NCBI GenBank assembly: GCA_027186245.1
Contig: CP114483.1
Coordinates: 14,900,220 to 14,964,219 of the forward strand
Direction of reading: 5' to 3'
Origin: Coriaria nepalensis
Taxonomy: Eukaryota > Streptophyta > Magnoliopsida > Cucurbitales > Coriariaceae
DNA length: 64,000 nt
This document shows positions 1-11,044 of this stretch, piece after piece. Both the position numbers and the translations under genes were made by a program. The notes beneath the pieces were generated by a model. The model made no database searches and was not told the origin of the DNA. It saw only the letters and a program-made list of their open reading frames with translations. How positions within the stretch are numbered: the stretch's first letter is position 1; each line of letters begins with the position of its first letter.

Positions 1-944
1 TTATGCACGAAAGTCATGTTTAAAAGGTGAATTTCGTCTGAAGTGATTTAAAATGATTTAATGAGTAAAAGAGATGCAATAATATGACTTTAACACTAAA
101 AAAATGCATAGTTGCCTTCAGTAGATCAATTGCAAGTTCTTAATGAAAGTCGTGTTTTAAATGCGAAATAGAACTAGTTCGAAGTGCTTTCAAACAAATT
201 AATGATCTGAAAAGACTGAATGATGTCCTCTTTAAGGCTAAAATAATGCATTGTTGTATTCAATAGATTAATTGCAGGTTATGTAAGAAAATCATGCTTG
301 AAGGGCAAAAATATAATTCGTTCGAATTCATATATAATGATTTAAGGACTGGAAGAGCCTGAATGACAAGATTTTAACGCTAAGTAAATGTATAGTTGCC
401 TTCAATAGATCAACTGTAAGTTATGCACGAAAGTCATGTTTAAAAGGTGAATTTCGTCTGAAGTGATTTAGAATGATTTAATGAGTAAAAGAGATGCAAT
501 AATATGACTTTAACACTAAAAAAATGCATAGTTGCCTTCAGTAGATCAGTTGCAAGTTATGAATGAAAGTCGTGTTTTAAATGCGGAAATAGAACTAGTT
601 CGAAGTGCTTCCAAACAAATTAATGATCTGCAAAGACTGAATGATGTCCTCTTTAAGGCTAAAATAATGCATTGTTGTATTGAATAGATTAATTGCAGGT
701 TATGTAAGAAAATCATGCTTGAAGGGCAAAAATATAATTCGTTCGAATTCATATATAATGATTTAATGACTAGAAGAGCCTGAATGACATGATTTTAACG
801 CTAAGTAAATGTATAGTTTCCTTCAATAGATCAACTGCAAGTTATGCACGAAAGTCATGTTTAAAAGGTGAATTTCGTCTGAAGTGATTTAAAATGATTT
901 AATGAGTAAAAGAGATGCAATAATATGACTTTAACACTAAAAAA
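1..944 (+). repeat. Tail of a 7-mer HOR entering from the left (partial C block, then monomers b' and c')
   Basis: Bases 1-103 are the rear part of a C block. They are followed by a b' monomer (104-523; marked by AGTTCTTAATG, a 1-base deletion giving GCGAAATAG, and TTTAAGGACTGG). Then comes a c' monomer (524-944; ATCAGTTGCAAG, GCGGAAATAG, TATTGAATAG, TATAGTTTCC). The b'-c' order ends each complete 7-mer HOR further right (for example 10204-11044), so the 7-mer array probably continues leftward outside the window. Confidence 0.85.
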
Positions 945-2206
945 ATGCGTAGTTGCCTTCAGCAGATCAATTGCAAGTTATGCATGAAAGTCGTGTTTTA
1001 AATGCGAAAATAGAATTGGTTCGAAGTGCTTTTAAACAATTTAATGATCTGAAAAGACTGAATGATATGCTCTTTAAGGCTAAAATAATGCATTGTTGTA
1101 TTCAATACATTAATTGCAGGTTATGTAAGAAAATCATGTTTAAAGGGCAAAAATATAATTCGTTCGAATTCATAAATAATGATTTAATGACTAGAAGAGC
1201 CTCAATGACATGATTTTAACGCTAAGTAAATGTGTAGTTGCCTTCAATAGATCAATTGCAAGTTATGCACGAAAGTCATGTTTAAAAGGTGAATTTCGTC
1301 TGAAGTGATTTAAAATGATTTAATGAGTAAAAGAGATGCAATAATATGACTTTAACACTAAAAAAATGCATAGTTGCCTTCAGTAGATCAATTGCAAGTT
1401 CTTAATGAAAGTCGTGTTTTAAATGCGAAATAGAACTAGTTCGAAGTGCTTTCAAACAAATTAATGATCTGAAAAGACTGAATGATGTCCTCTTTAAGGC
1501 TAAAATAATGCATTGTTGTATTCAATAGATTAATTGCAGGTTATGTAAGAAAATCATGCTTGAAGGGCAAAAATATAATTCGTTCGAATTCATATATAAT
1601 GATTTAAGGACTGGAAGAGCCTGAATGACAAGATTTTAACGCTAAGTAAATGTATAGTTGCCTTCAATAGATCAACTGTAAGTTATGCACGAAAGTCATG
1701 TTTAAAAGGTGAATTTCGTCTGAAGTGATTTAGAATGATTTAATGAGTAAAAGAGATGCAATAATATGACTTTAACACTAAAAAAATGCATAGTTGCCTT
1801 CAGTAGATCAGTTGCAAGTTATGAATGAAAGTCGTGTTTTAAATGCGGAAATAGAACTAGTTCGAAGTGCTTCCAAACAAATTAATGATCTGCAAAGACT
1901 GAATGATGTCCTCTTTAAGGCTAAAATAATGCATTGTTGTATTGAATAGATTAATTGCAGGTTATGTAAGAAAATCATGCTTGAAGGGTAAAAATATAAT
2001 TCGTTCGAATTCATATATAATGATTTAATGACTAGAAGAGCCTGAATGACGTGATTTTAACGCTAAGTAAATGTATAGTTTCCTTCAATAGATCAACTGC
2101 AAGTTATGCACGAAAGTCATGTTTAAAAGGTGAATTTCGTCTGAAGTGATTTAAAATGATTTAATGAGTAAAAGAGATGCAATAATATGACTTTAACACT
2201 AAAAAA

Positions 2207-2349
2207 ATGCGTAGTTGCCTTCAGCAGATCAATTGCAAGTTATGCATGAAAGTCGTGTTTTAAATGCGAAAATAGAATTGGTTCGAAGTGCTTTTAAACA
2301 ATTTAATGATCTGAAAAGACTGAATGATATGCTCTTTAAGGCTAAAATA
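2207..2349 (+). repeat. Block A, first ~140-bp sub-repeat of the monomer (representative copy)
   Basis: Block A is the first third of the 421-bp monomer and is 143 bp here. It begins ATGCGTAGTTG (ATGCATAGTTG in most monomers), carries TTGCAAGTTATG and GGTTCGAAGTGC, and ends TTTAAGGCTAAAATA. It aligns without gaps to block B over its first ~80 bases; 32 of the first 38 positions agree by eye when a typical A block is used. Block A holds most of the bases that distinguish monomer types: CATAG/CGTAG/CATGG at its start, the triplet before AAACAA, and GATGTCC versus GATATGC. Confidence 0.85.
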
Positions 2350-2491
2350 ATGCATTGTTGTATTCAATAGATTAATTGCAGGTTATGTAAGAAAATCATG
2401 TTTGAAGGGCAAAAATATAATTCGTTCGAATTCATATATAATGATTTAATGACTAGAAGAGCCTCAATGACATGATTTTAACGCTAAGTAA
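2350..2491 (+). repeat. Block B, second ~140-bp sub-repeat of the monomer (representative copy)
   Basis: Block B is the middle third, 142 bp. It begins ATGCATTGTTG and includes the 8-bp palindrome AATGCATT at its start. It carries the short dyad AATTCG-TT-CGAATT, which overlaps the monomer's EcoRI site GAATTC, and ends AACGCTAAGTAA. The order of shared words matches A and C: TTCAATAGAT, then TTGCAGGTTATG, then a TCATG word, then TTCG, then GATTTAATGA, then AGAG. It is the most conserved block between monomer types; the main variants are CATGCTTG/CATGTTTG, GAAGGGC/GAAGGCC and CTGAATGAC/CTCAATGAC. Confidence 0.85.
2413..2432. other. Short dyad and EcoRI site in block B (representative)
   Basis: AATTCG-TT-CGAATTC forms a 6-base inverted repeat with a 2-base spacer, overlapping GAATTC, just before CATATATAATG. 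It is present in almost every monomer. In q and r the change to TTCGTTGGAA shortens the arms to AATTC/GAATT, and in some t and t' monomers (GAATTTATATA, CATTCGAACTC) the EcoRI site is lost. No function is demonstrated. Confidence 0.6.
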
Positions 2492-2627
2492 ATGTGTAGT
2501 TGCCTTCAATAGATCAACTGCAAGTTATGCACGAAAGTCATGTTTAAAAGGTGAATTTCGTCTGAAGTGATTTAAAATGATCTAATGAGTAAAAGAGATG
2601 CAATAATATGACTTTAACACTAAAAAA
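2492..2627 (+). repeat. Block C, third ~140-bp sub-repeat of the monomer (representative copy)
   Basis: Block C is the last third, 136 bp. It begins ATGTGTAGTTG (ATGTATAGTTG in other types) and shares TTCAATAGATCAACTGCAAG, the word GTTATGCACGAAAGTCATG, and GATTTAATGAGTAAAAGAG with the corresponding parts of A and B. It ends in TTAACACTA followed by A7, which runs into the next block A. It is a few bases shorter than A and B, so the trimer is 143+142+136 = 421. The three blocks are too diverged to recombine easily in ~140-bp register, which explains why array periodicity is locked at 421 bp. Confidence 0.85.
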
Positions 2628-5600
2628 ATGCATAGTTGCCTTCAGTAGATCAATTGCAAGTTATGAATGAAAGTCATGTTTTAAATGCGAAAATAGAACT
2701 AGTTCGAAGTGCTTCCAAACAAATTAATGATCTACAAAGACTGAATGATGTCCTCTTTAAGGCTAAAATAATGCATTGTTGTATTCAATAGATTAATTGC
2801 AGGTTATGTAAGAAAATCATGTTTGAAGGGCGAAAATATAATTCGTTCGAATTCATATATAATGATTTAATGACTAGAAGAGCCTCAATGACATGATTTT
2901 AACGCTAAGTAAATGTGTAGTTGCCTTCGATAGATCAACTGCAAGTTATGCACGAAAGTCATGTTTAAAAGGTGAATTTTGTCTGAAGTGATTTAAAATG
3001 ATTTAATGAGTAAAAGAGATGCAATAATATGACTTGAACACTAAAAAAATGCATGGTTGCTTTCAGTAGATCAATTGCAAGTTATGCATGAAAGTCGTGT
3101 TTTAAATGCGAAAATAGAATTGGTTCGAAGTGCTTTCAAACAAATTAATGCTCTGAAAAGACTGAATGATGTCCTCTTTAAAGCTAAAATAATGCATTGT
3201 TGTATTCAATAGATTAATTGCAGGATATGTAAGAAAATCATGCTTGAAGGGCAAAAATATAATTCGTTCGAATTCATATATAATGATTTAATGACTGGAA
3301 GAGCCTGAATGACGAGATTTTAACGCTAAGTAAATGTGTAGTTGCCTTCAATAGATCAACTGTAAGTTATGCACGAAAGTCATGTTTAAAAGGTGAATTT
3401 CGTCTGAAGTAATTTAGAATGATTTAATGAGTAAAAGAGATGCAATAATATGACTTTAACACTAAAAAAAGGCATAGTTGCCTTCAGTAGATCAATTGCA
3501 AGTTATGAATGAAAGTCGTGTTTTAAATGCGAAAATAGAACTAGTTCGAAGTGCTTCCAAACAAATTAATGATCTGCAAAGACTGAATGATGTCCTCTTT
3601 AAGGCTAAAATAATGCATTGTTGTATTCAATAGATTAATTGCAGGTTATGTAAGAAAATCATGCTTGAAGGGCAAAAATATAATTCGTTCGAATTCATAT
3701 ATAATGATTTAATGACTAGAAGAGCCTGAATGACATGATTTTAACGCTAAGTAAATGTATAGTTGCCTTCAATAGATCAACTGCAAATTGTGCACGAAAG
3801 TCATGTTTAAAAGGTGAATTTCGTCTGAAGTGATTTAAAATGATTTAATGAGTAAAAGAGATGCAATAATATGACTTTAACACTAAAAAAATGCGTAGTT
3901 GCCTTCAGCAGATCAATTGCAAGTTATGCATGAAAGTCGTGTTTTAAATGCGAAAATAGAATTGGTTCGAAGTGCTTTTAAACATTTTAATGATCTGAAA
4001 AGACTGAATGATATGCTCTTTAAGGCTAAAATAATGCATTGTTGTATTCAATAGATTAATTGCAAGTTATGTAAGAAAATCATGTTTGAAGGGCAAAAAT
4101 ATAATTCGTTCGAATTCATATATAATGATTTAATGACTAGAAGAGCCTCAATGACATGATTTTAACGCTAAGTAAATGTGTAGTTGCCTTCAATAGATCA
4201 ACTGCAAGTTATGCACGAAAGTCATGTTTAAAAGGTGAATTTCGTCTGAAGTGATTTAAAATGATTTAATGAGTAAAAGAGATGCAATAATATGACTTTA
4301 ACACTAAAAAAATGCATAGTTGCCTTCAGTAGATCAATTGCAAGTTATGAATGAAAGTCGTGTTTTAAATGCGAAAATAGAACTAGTTCGAAGTGCTTCC
4401 AAACAAATTAATGATCTGCAAAGACTGAATGATGTCCTCTTTAAGGCTAAAATAATGCATTGTTGTATTCAATAGATTAATTGCAAGTTATGTAAGAAAA
4501 TCATGCTTGAAGGGCAAAAATATAATTCGTTCGAATTCATATATAATGATTTAATGACTGGAAGAGCCTGAATGACAAGATTTTAACGCTAAGTAAATGT
4601 ATAGTTGCCTTCAATAGATCAACTGTAAGTTATGCACGAAAGTCATGTTTAAAAGGGGAATTTTGTCTGAAGTGATTTAAAATGATTTAATGAGTAAAAG
4701 AGATGCAATAATATGACTTGAACACTAAAAAAATGCATGGTTGCTTTCAGTAGATCAATTGCAAGTTATGCATGAAAGTCGTGTTTTAAATGCGAAAATA
4801 GAATTGGTTCGAAGTGCTTTCAAACAAATTAATGATCTGAAAAGACTGAATGATGTCCTCTTTAAGGCTAAAATAATGCATTGTTGTATTCAATAGATTA
4901 ATTGCAAGTTATGTAAGAAAATCATGCTTGAAGGGCAAAAATATAATTCGTTCGAATTCATATATAATGATTTAATGACTGGAAGAGCCTGAATGACAAG
5001 ATTTTAACGCTAAGTAAATGTATAGTTGCCTTCAATAGATCAACTATAAGTTATGCACGAAAGTCATGTTTAAAAGGTGAATTTCGTCTGAAGTGATTTA
5101 GAATGATTTAATGAGTAAAAGAGATGCAATAATATGACTTTAACACTAAAAAAATGCATAGTTGCCTTCAGTAGATCAATTGCAAGTTATGAATGAAAGT
5201 CGTGTTTTAAATGCGAAAATAGAACTAGTTCGAAGTGCTTCCAAACAAATTAATGATCTGCAAAGACTGAATGATGTCCTCTTTAAGGCTAAAATAATGC
5301 ATTGTTGTATTCAATAGATTAATTGTAGGTTATGTAAGAAAATCATGTTTGAAGGCCAAAAATATAATTCGTTCGAATTCATATATAATGATTTAATGAC
5401 TAGAAAAGCCACAATGACATGATTTTAAGGCTAAGTAAATGTATAGTTGCCTTCAATAGATCAACTGCAAGTTATGCACGAAAGTCATGTTTGAAAGGTG
5501 AATTTCGTCTGGAGTGATTTAAAATGATTTAATGAGTAAAAGAGATGCAATAATATGACTTTAACACTAAAAAAATGCATGGTTGCTTTCAGTAGATCAA

Positions 5601-5995
5601 TTGCAAGTTATGCATGAAAGTTGTGTTTTAAATGCGAAAATAGAATTGGTTCGAGATGCTTTTAAACAATTTAATGATCTGAAAAGACTGAATGATATGC
5701 TCTTTAAGGCTAAAATAATGCATTGTTGTATTCAATAAATTAATTGCAGGTTATGTAAGAAAATCATGTTTGAAGGGCAAAAATATAATTCGTTCGAATT
5801 CATATATAATGATTTAATGACTAGAAGAGCCTCAATGACATGATTTTAACGCTAAGTAAATGTGTAGTTGCCTTCAATAGATCAACTGCAAGTTATGCAC
5901 GAAAGTCATGTTTAAAAGGTGAATTTCGTCTGAAGTGATTTAAAATGATCTAATGAGTAAAAGAGATGCAATAATATGACTTTAACACTAAAAAA
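2628..5995 (+). repeat. 8-mer HOR copy (f-g-h-i-j-k-l-m), 3368 bp
   Basis: Eight monomers start at 2628, 3049, 3470, 3891, 4312, 4733, 5154 and 5575. Marks: f has AAAGTCATG, CTACAAAG and GGGCGAAAA; g has ACTTGAACAC, ATGGTTGCTTTC, AATGCTCTG and AGGATATG; h has A7 then GGCATAG; i has CGTAG and ATTGCAAGTTATG in block B; j ends AAAAGGGGAATTTTG; k has ATGGTTGCTTTC and AACTATAAG; l has GAAGGCC, AGAAAAGCC, TTTTAAGGCTA and CTGGAGTG; m has GGTTCGAGATGC and CAATAAATT. This copy's h ends GCAAATTGTGCAC and its i has AAACATTTTAATG; the same variants recur in the copy at 18615. Confidence 0.9.
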
Positions 5996-8018
5996 ATGCA
6001 TAGTTGCCTTCAGTAGATCAATTGCAAGTTATGAATGAAAGTCATGTTTTAAATGCGAAAATAGAACTAGTTCGAAGTGCTTCCAAACAAATTAATGATC
6101 TACAAAGACTGAATGATGTCCTCTTTAAGGCTAAAATAATGCATTGTTGTATTCAATAGATTAATTGCAGGTTATGTAAGAAAATCATGCTTGAAGGGCG
6201 AAAATATAATTCGTTCGAATTCATATATAATGATTTAATGACTAGAAGAGCCTCAATGACATGATTTTAACGCTAAGTAAATGTGTAGTTGCCTTCGATA
6301 GATCAACTGCAAGTTATGCACGAAAGTCATGTTTAAAAGGTGAATTTTGTCTGAAGTGATTTAAAATGATTTAATGAGTAAAAGAGATGCAATAATATGA
6401 CTTGAACACTAAAAAAATGCATGGTTGCTTTCAGTAGATCAATTGCAAGTTATGCATGAAAGTCGTGTTTTAAATGCGAAAATAGAATTGGTTCGAAGTG
6501 CTTTCAAACAAATTAATGCTCTGAAAAGACTGAATGATGTCCTCTTTAAAGCTAAAATAATGCATTGTTGTATTCAATAGATTAATTGCAGGATATGTAA
6601 GAAAATCATGCTTGAAGGGCAAAAATATAATTCGTTCGAATTCATATATAATGATTTAATGACTGGAAGAGCCTGAATGACGAGATTTTAACGCTAAGTA
6701 AATGTGTAGTTGCCTTCAATAGATCAACTGTAAGTTATGCACGAAAGTCATGTTTAAAAGGTGAATTTCGTCTGAAGTAATTTAGAATGATTTAATGAGT
6801 AAAAGAGATGCAATAATATGACTTTAACACTAAAAAAAGGCATAGTTGCCTTCAGTAGATCAATTGCAAGTTATGAATGAAAGTCGTGTTTTAAATGCGA
6901 AAATAGAACTAGTTCGAAGTGCTTCCAAACAAATTAATGATCTGCAAAGACTGAATGATGTCCTCTTTAAGGCTAAAATAATGCATTGTTGTATTCAATA
7001 GATTAATTGCAGGTTATGTAAGAAAATCATGCTTGAAGGGCAAAAATATAATTCGTTCGAATTCATATATAATGATTTAATGACTAGAAGAGCCTGAATG
7101 ACATGATTTTAACGCTAAGTAAATGTATAGTTGCCTTCAATAGATCAACTGCAAGTTGTGCACGAAAGTCATGTTTAAAAGGTGAATTTCGTCTGAAGTG
7201 ATTTAAAATGATTTAATGAGTAAAAGAGATGCAATAATATGACTTTAACACTAAAAAAATGCGTAGTTGCCTTCAGCAGATCAATTGCAAGTTATGCATG
7301 AAAGTCGTGTTTTAAATGCGAAAATAGAATTGGTTCGAAGTGCTTTTAAACAATTTAATGATCTGAAAAGACTGAATGATATGCTCTTTAAGGCTAAAAT
7401 AATGCATTGTTGTATTCAATAGATTAATTGCAAGTTATGTAAGAAAATCATGTTTGAAGGGCAAAAATATAATTCGTTCGAATTCATATATAATGATTTA
7501 ATGACTAGAAGAGCCTCAATGACATGATTTTAACGCTAAGTAAATGTGTAGTTGCCTTCAATAGATCAACTGCAAGTTATGCACGAAAGTCATGTTTAAA
7601 AGGTGAATTTCGTCTGAAGTGATTTAAAATGATTTAATGAGTAAAAGAGATGCAATAATATGACTTTAACACTAAAAAAATGCATAGTTGCCTTCAGTAG
7701 ATCAATTGCAAGTTATGAATGAAAGTCGTGTTTTAAATGCGAAAATAGAACTAGTTCGAAGTGCTTCCAAACAAATTAATGATCTGCAAAGACTGAATGA
7801 TGTCCTCTTTAAGGCTAAAATAATGCATTGTTGTATTCAATAGATTAATTGCAAGTTATGTAAGAAAATCATGCTTGAAGGGCAAAAATATAATTCGTTC
7901 GAATTCATATATAATGATTTAATGACTGGAAGAGCCTGAATGACAAGATTTTAACGCTAAGTAAATGTATAGTTGCCTTCAATAGATCAACTGTAAGTTA
8001 TGCACGAAAGTCATGTTT
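5996..8018 (+). repeat. Truncated 8-mer HOR copy (f-g-h-i-j only)
   Basis: Five monomers (starts 5996, 6417, 6838, 7259, 7680) repeat the f-g-h-i-j order of the 8-mer HOR. The j monomer begins normally (GAATG, CTGCAAAG, ACTGGAAGAGCCTGAATG, ACAAG, AACTGTAAG). Its C block then loses the expected AAAAGGGGAATTTTG and ACTTGAACAC and becomes AAAAGGTGAATTTCG and ACTTTAACAC, followed by an a monomer instead of k. The unit is therefore cut within block C of j. Confidence 0.88.
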
Positions 8019-8025
8019 AAAAGGT
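7994..8025 (+). other. Recombination junction between the 8-mer and 7-mer HOR families
   Basis: The left mark is the T in AACTGTAAG (from j). The right mark is the T in AAAAGGTGAATTTCG, as found before monomer a, instead of the G of AAAAGGGGAATTTTG. The exchange lies in the ~30 identical bases between them. The equivalent place in the second super-repeat copy (about 24006) keeps the original 8-mer sequence and continues into k, so the junction here is derived. The reading frame of the tandem (421-bp register) is preserved exactly. Confidence 0.8.
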
Positions 8026-8100
8026 GAATTTCGTCTGAAGTGATTTAAAATGATTTAATGAGTAAAAGAGATGCAATAATATGACTTTAACACTAAAAAA

Positions 8101-11044
8101 ATGCGTAGTTGCCTTCAGCAGATCAATTGCAAGTTATGCATGAAAGTCGTGTTTTAAATGCGAAAATAGAATTGGTTCGAAGTGCTTTTAAACAATTTAA
8201 TGATCTGAAAAGACTGAATGATATGCTCTTTAAGGCTAAAATAATGCATTGTTGTATTCAATACATTAATTGCAGGTTATGTAAGAAAATCATGTTTAAA
8301 GGGCAAAAATATAATTCGTTCGAATTCATAAATAATGATTTAATGACTAGAAGAGCCTCAATGACATGATTTTAACGCTAAGTAAATGTGTAGTTGCCTT
8401 CAATAGATCAATTGCAAGTTATGCACGAAAGTCATGTTTAAAAGGTGAATTTCGTCTGAAGTGATTTAAAATGATTTAATGAGTAAAAGAGATGCAATAA
8501 TATGACTTTAACACTAAAAAAATGCATAGTTGCCTTCAGTAGATCAATTGCAAGTTCTTAATGAAAGTCGTGTTTTAAATGCGAAATAGAACTAGTTCGA
8601 AGTGCTTTCAAACAAATTAATGATCTGAAAAGACTGAATGATGTCCTCTTTAAGGCTAAAATAATGCATTGTTGTATTCAATAGATTAATTGCAGGTTAT
8701 GTAAGAAAATCATGCTTGAAGGGCAAAAATATAATTCGTTCGAATTCATATATAATGATTTAAGGACTGGAAGAGCCTGAATGACATGATTTTAACGCTA
8801 AGTAAATGTGTAGTTGCCTTCAATAGATCAACTGTAAGTTATGCACGAAAGTCATGTTTAAAAGGTGAATTTCGTCTGAAGTGATTTAGAATGATTTAAT
8901 GAGTAAAAGAGATGCAATAATATGACTTTAACACTAAAAAAATGCATAGTTGCCTTCAGTAGATCAGTTGCTAGTTATGAATGAAAGTCGTGTTTTAAAT
9001 GCGGAAATAGAACTAGTTCGAAGTGCTTCCAAACAAATTAATGATCTGCAAAGACTGAATGATGTCCTCTTTAAGGCTAAAATAATGCATTGTTGTATTG
9101 AATAGATTAATTGCAGGTTATGTAAGAAAATCATGCTTGAAGGGCAAAAATATAATTCGTTCGAATTCATATATAATGATTTAATGACTAGAAGAGCCTG
9201 AATGACGTGATTTTAACGCTAAGTAAATGTATAGTTTCCTTCAATAGATCAACTGCAAGTTATGCACGAAAGTCATGTTTAAAAGGTGAATTTCGTCTGA
9301 AGTGATTTAAAATGATTTAATGAGTAAAAGAGATGCAATAATATGACTTTAACACTAAAAAAATGCGTAGTTGCCTTCAGCAGATCAATTGCAAGTTATG
9401 CATGAAAGTCGTGTTTTAAATGCGAAAATAGAATTGGTTCGAAGTGCTTTTAAACAATTTAATGATCTGAAAAGACTGAATGATATGCTCTTTAAGGCTA
9501 AAATAATGCATTGTTGTATTCAATAGATTAATTGCAGGTTATGTAAGAAAATCATTTTTGAAGGGCAAAAATATAATTCGTTCGAATTCATATATAATGA
9601 TTTAATGACTAGAAGAGCCTCAATGACATGATTTTAACGCTAAGTAAATGTGTAGTTGCCTTCAATAGATCAACTGCAAGTTATGCACGAAAGTCCTGTT
9701 TAAAAGGTGAATTTCGTCTGAAGTGATTTAAAATGATTTAATGAGTAAAAGAGATGCAATAATATGACTTTAACACTTAAAAAATGCGTAGTTGCCTTCA
9801 GCAGATCAATTGCAAGTTATGAATGAAAGTCGTGTTTTAAATGCGAAATAGAACTAGTTCGAAGTGCTTTCAAACAAATTAATGATCTGAAAAGACTGAA
9901 TGATATGCTCTTTAAGGCTAAAATAATGCATTGTTGTATTCAATAGATTAATTGCAGGTTATGTAAGAAAAACATGTTTGAAGGGCAAAAATATAATTCG
10001 TTCGAATTCATATATAATGATTTAATGACTAGAAGAGCCTCAATGACATGATTTTAACGCTAAGTAAATGTGTAGTTGCCTTCAATAGATCAATTGCAAG
10101 TTATGCACGAAAGTCATGTTTAAAAGGTGAATTTCGTCTGAAGTGATTTAAAATGATTTAATGAGTAAAAGAGATGCAATAATATGACTTTAACACTAAA
10201 AAAATGCATAGTTGCCTTCAGTAGATCAATTGCAAGTTCTTAATGAAAGTCGTGTTTTAAATGCGAAATAGAACTAGTTCGAAGTGCTTTCAAACAAATT
10301 AATGATCTGAAAAGACTGAATGATGTCCTCTTTAAGGCTAAAATAATGCATTGTTGTATTCAATAGATTAATTGCAGGTTATGTAAGAAAATCATGCTTG
10401 AAGGGCAAAAATATAATTCGTTCGAATTCATATATAATGATTTAAGGACTGGAAGAGCCTGAATGACAAGATTTTAACGCTAAGTAAATGTATAGTTGCC
10501 TTCAATAGATCAACTGTAAGTTATGCACGAAAGTCATGTTTAAAAGGTGAATTTCGTCTGAAGTGATTTAGAATGATTTAATGAGTAAAAGAGATGCAAT
10601 AATATGACTTTAACACTAAAAAAATGCATAGTTGCCTTCAGTAGATCAGTTGCAAGTTATGAATGAAAGTCGTGTTTTAAATGCGGAAATAGAACTAGTT
10701 CGAAGTGCTTCCAAACAAATTAATGATCTGCAAAGACTGAATGATGTCCTCTTTAAGGCTAAAATAATGCATTGTTGTATTGAATAGATTAATTGCAGGT
10801 TATGTAAGAAAATCATGCTTGAAGGGCAAAAATATAATTCGTTCGAATTCATATATAATGATTTAATGACAAGAAGAGCCTGAATGACATGATTTTAACG
10901 CTAAGTAAATGTATAGTTTCCTTCAATAGATCAACTGCAAGTTATGCACGAAAGTCATGTTTAAAAGGTGAATTTCGTCTGAAGTGATTTAAAATGATTT
11001 AATGAGTAAAAGAGATGCAATAATATGACTTTAACACTAAAAAA
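8101..11044 (+). repeat. 7-mer HOR copy 1 (a-b-c-d-e-b'-c'), 2944 bp
   Basis: Monomers start at 8101, 8522, 8942, 9363, 9784, 10204 and 10624. a: CGTAG, CAATACATT, CATAAATAATG. b: AGTTCTTAATG, GCGAAATAG, TTTAAGGACTGG, then ACATGATTTT. c: ATCAGTTGCTAG, GCGGAAATAG, GACGTGATTTT. d: CATTTTTGAAG. e: front like d with GAATG and GCGAAATAG inserted, then AAAAACATGTTTG; it is preceded by GTCCTGTTTAAAAGG. b' and c' are near-duplicates of b and c, differing in ACAAGATTTT and ATCAGTTGCAAG. This copy has AACACTTAAAAAATG at e (about 9777) and GACAAGAAGAGCC at c' (about 10870), not seen in the other copies. Confidence 0.9.

Larger units (their letters stand above)
945..2627 (+). repeat. Transitional four-monomer block a-b'-c''-d' linking the 7-mer and 8-mer arrays
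   Basis: Four monomers start at 945, 1366, 1786 and 2207. Monomer a carries CAATACATT and TTTAAAGGGC, which remove two in-frame stops and leave an 86-codon open frame that is not considered a gene. b' and c'' match types in the 7-mer HOR; c'' has GAAGGGTAAAA. d' resembles the HOR d monomer but has CATGTTTGAAG instead of CATTTTTGAAG and ends GATCTAATG, the mark that precedes f in the 8-mer HOR. It is therefore the bridge between two HOR families. The same block recurs at 16932-18614. Confidence 0.85.

Noticed and set aside
546..752. 68-codon open frames on the - strand in c-type and t-type monomers (also 1808, 8964, 10646, 44317, 47685, 49369, 62001 and others)
   Set aside because: They lie wholly inside satellite DNA, are present or absent depending on single-base changes, and have no recognisable domain. 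They look like chance open frames of an AT-rich repeat.
953..1213. 86-codon open frame on the + strand in a monomers (also 8109, 11053, 13997, 16940), identical protein each time
   Set aside because: It exists only because two stop-bearing words changed (CAATAGATT to CAATACATT, and one more in block B). The copies are identical because the whole HOR was recently copied, not because of selection. Sister monomers with nearly the same DNA are closed, and 421 is not a multiple of three, so no frame continues through the array.
2350..2491. tRNA- or SINE-like internal promoter (A and B boxes) in the monomer
   Set aside because: I looked for GGTTCGAAT-like B-box words. GGTTCGAAGTG and CGTTCGAATTC are partly similar, but no matching A box or cloverleaf is present at the right distance.
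8018..8101. Transposon or insertion-sequence boundary at the HOR switch
   Set aside because: No terminal repeats, target-site duplication or foreign sequence occurs there; the change is a register-preserving exchange within satellite DNA.
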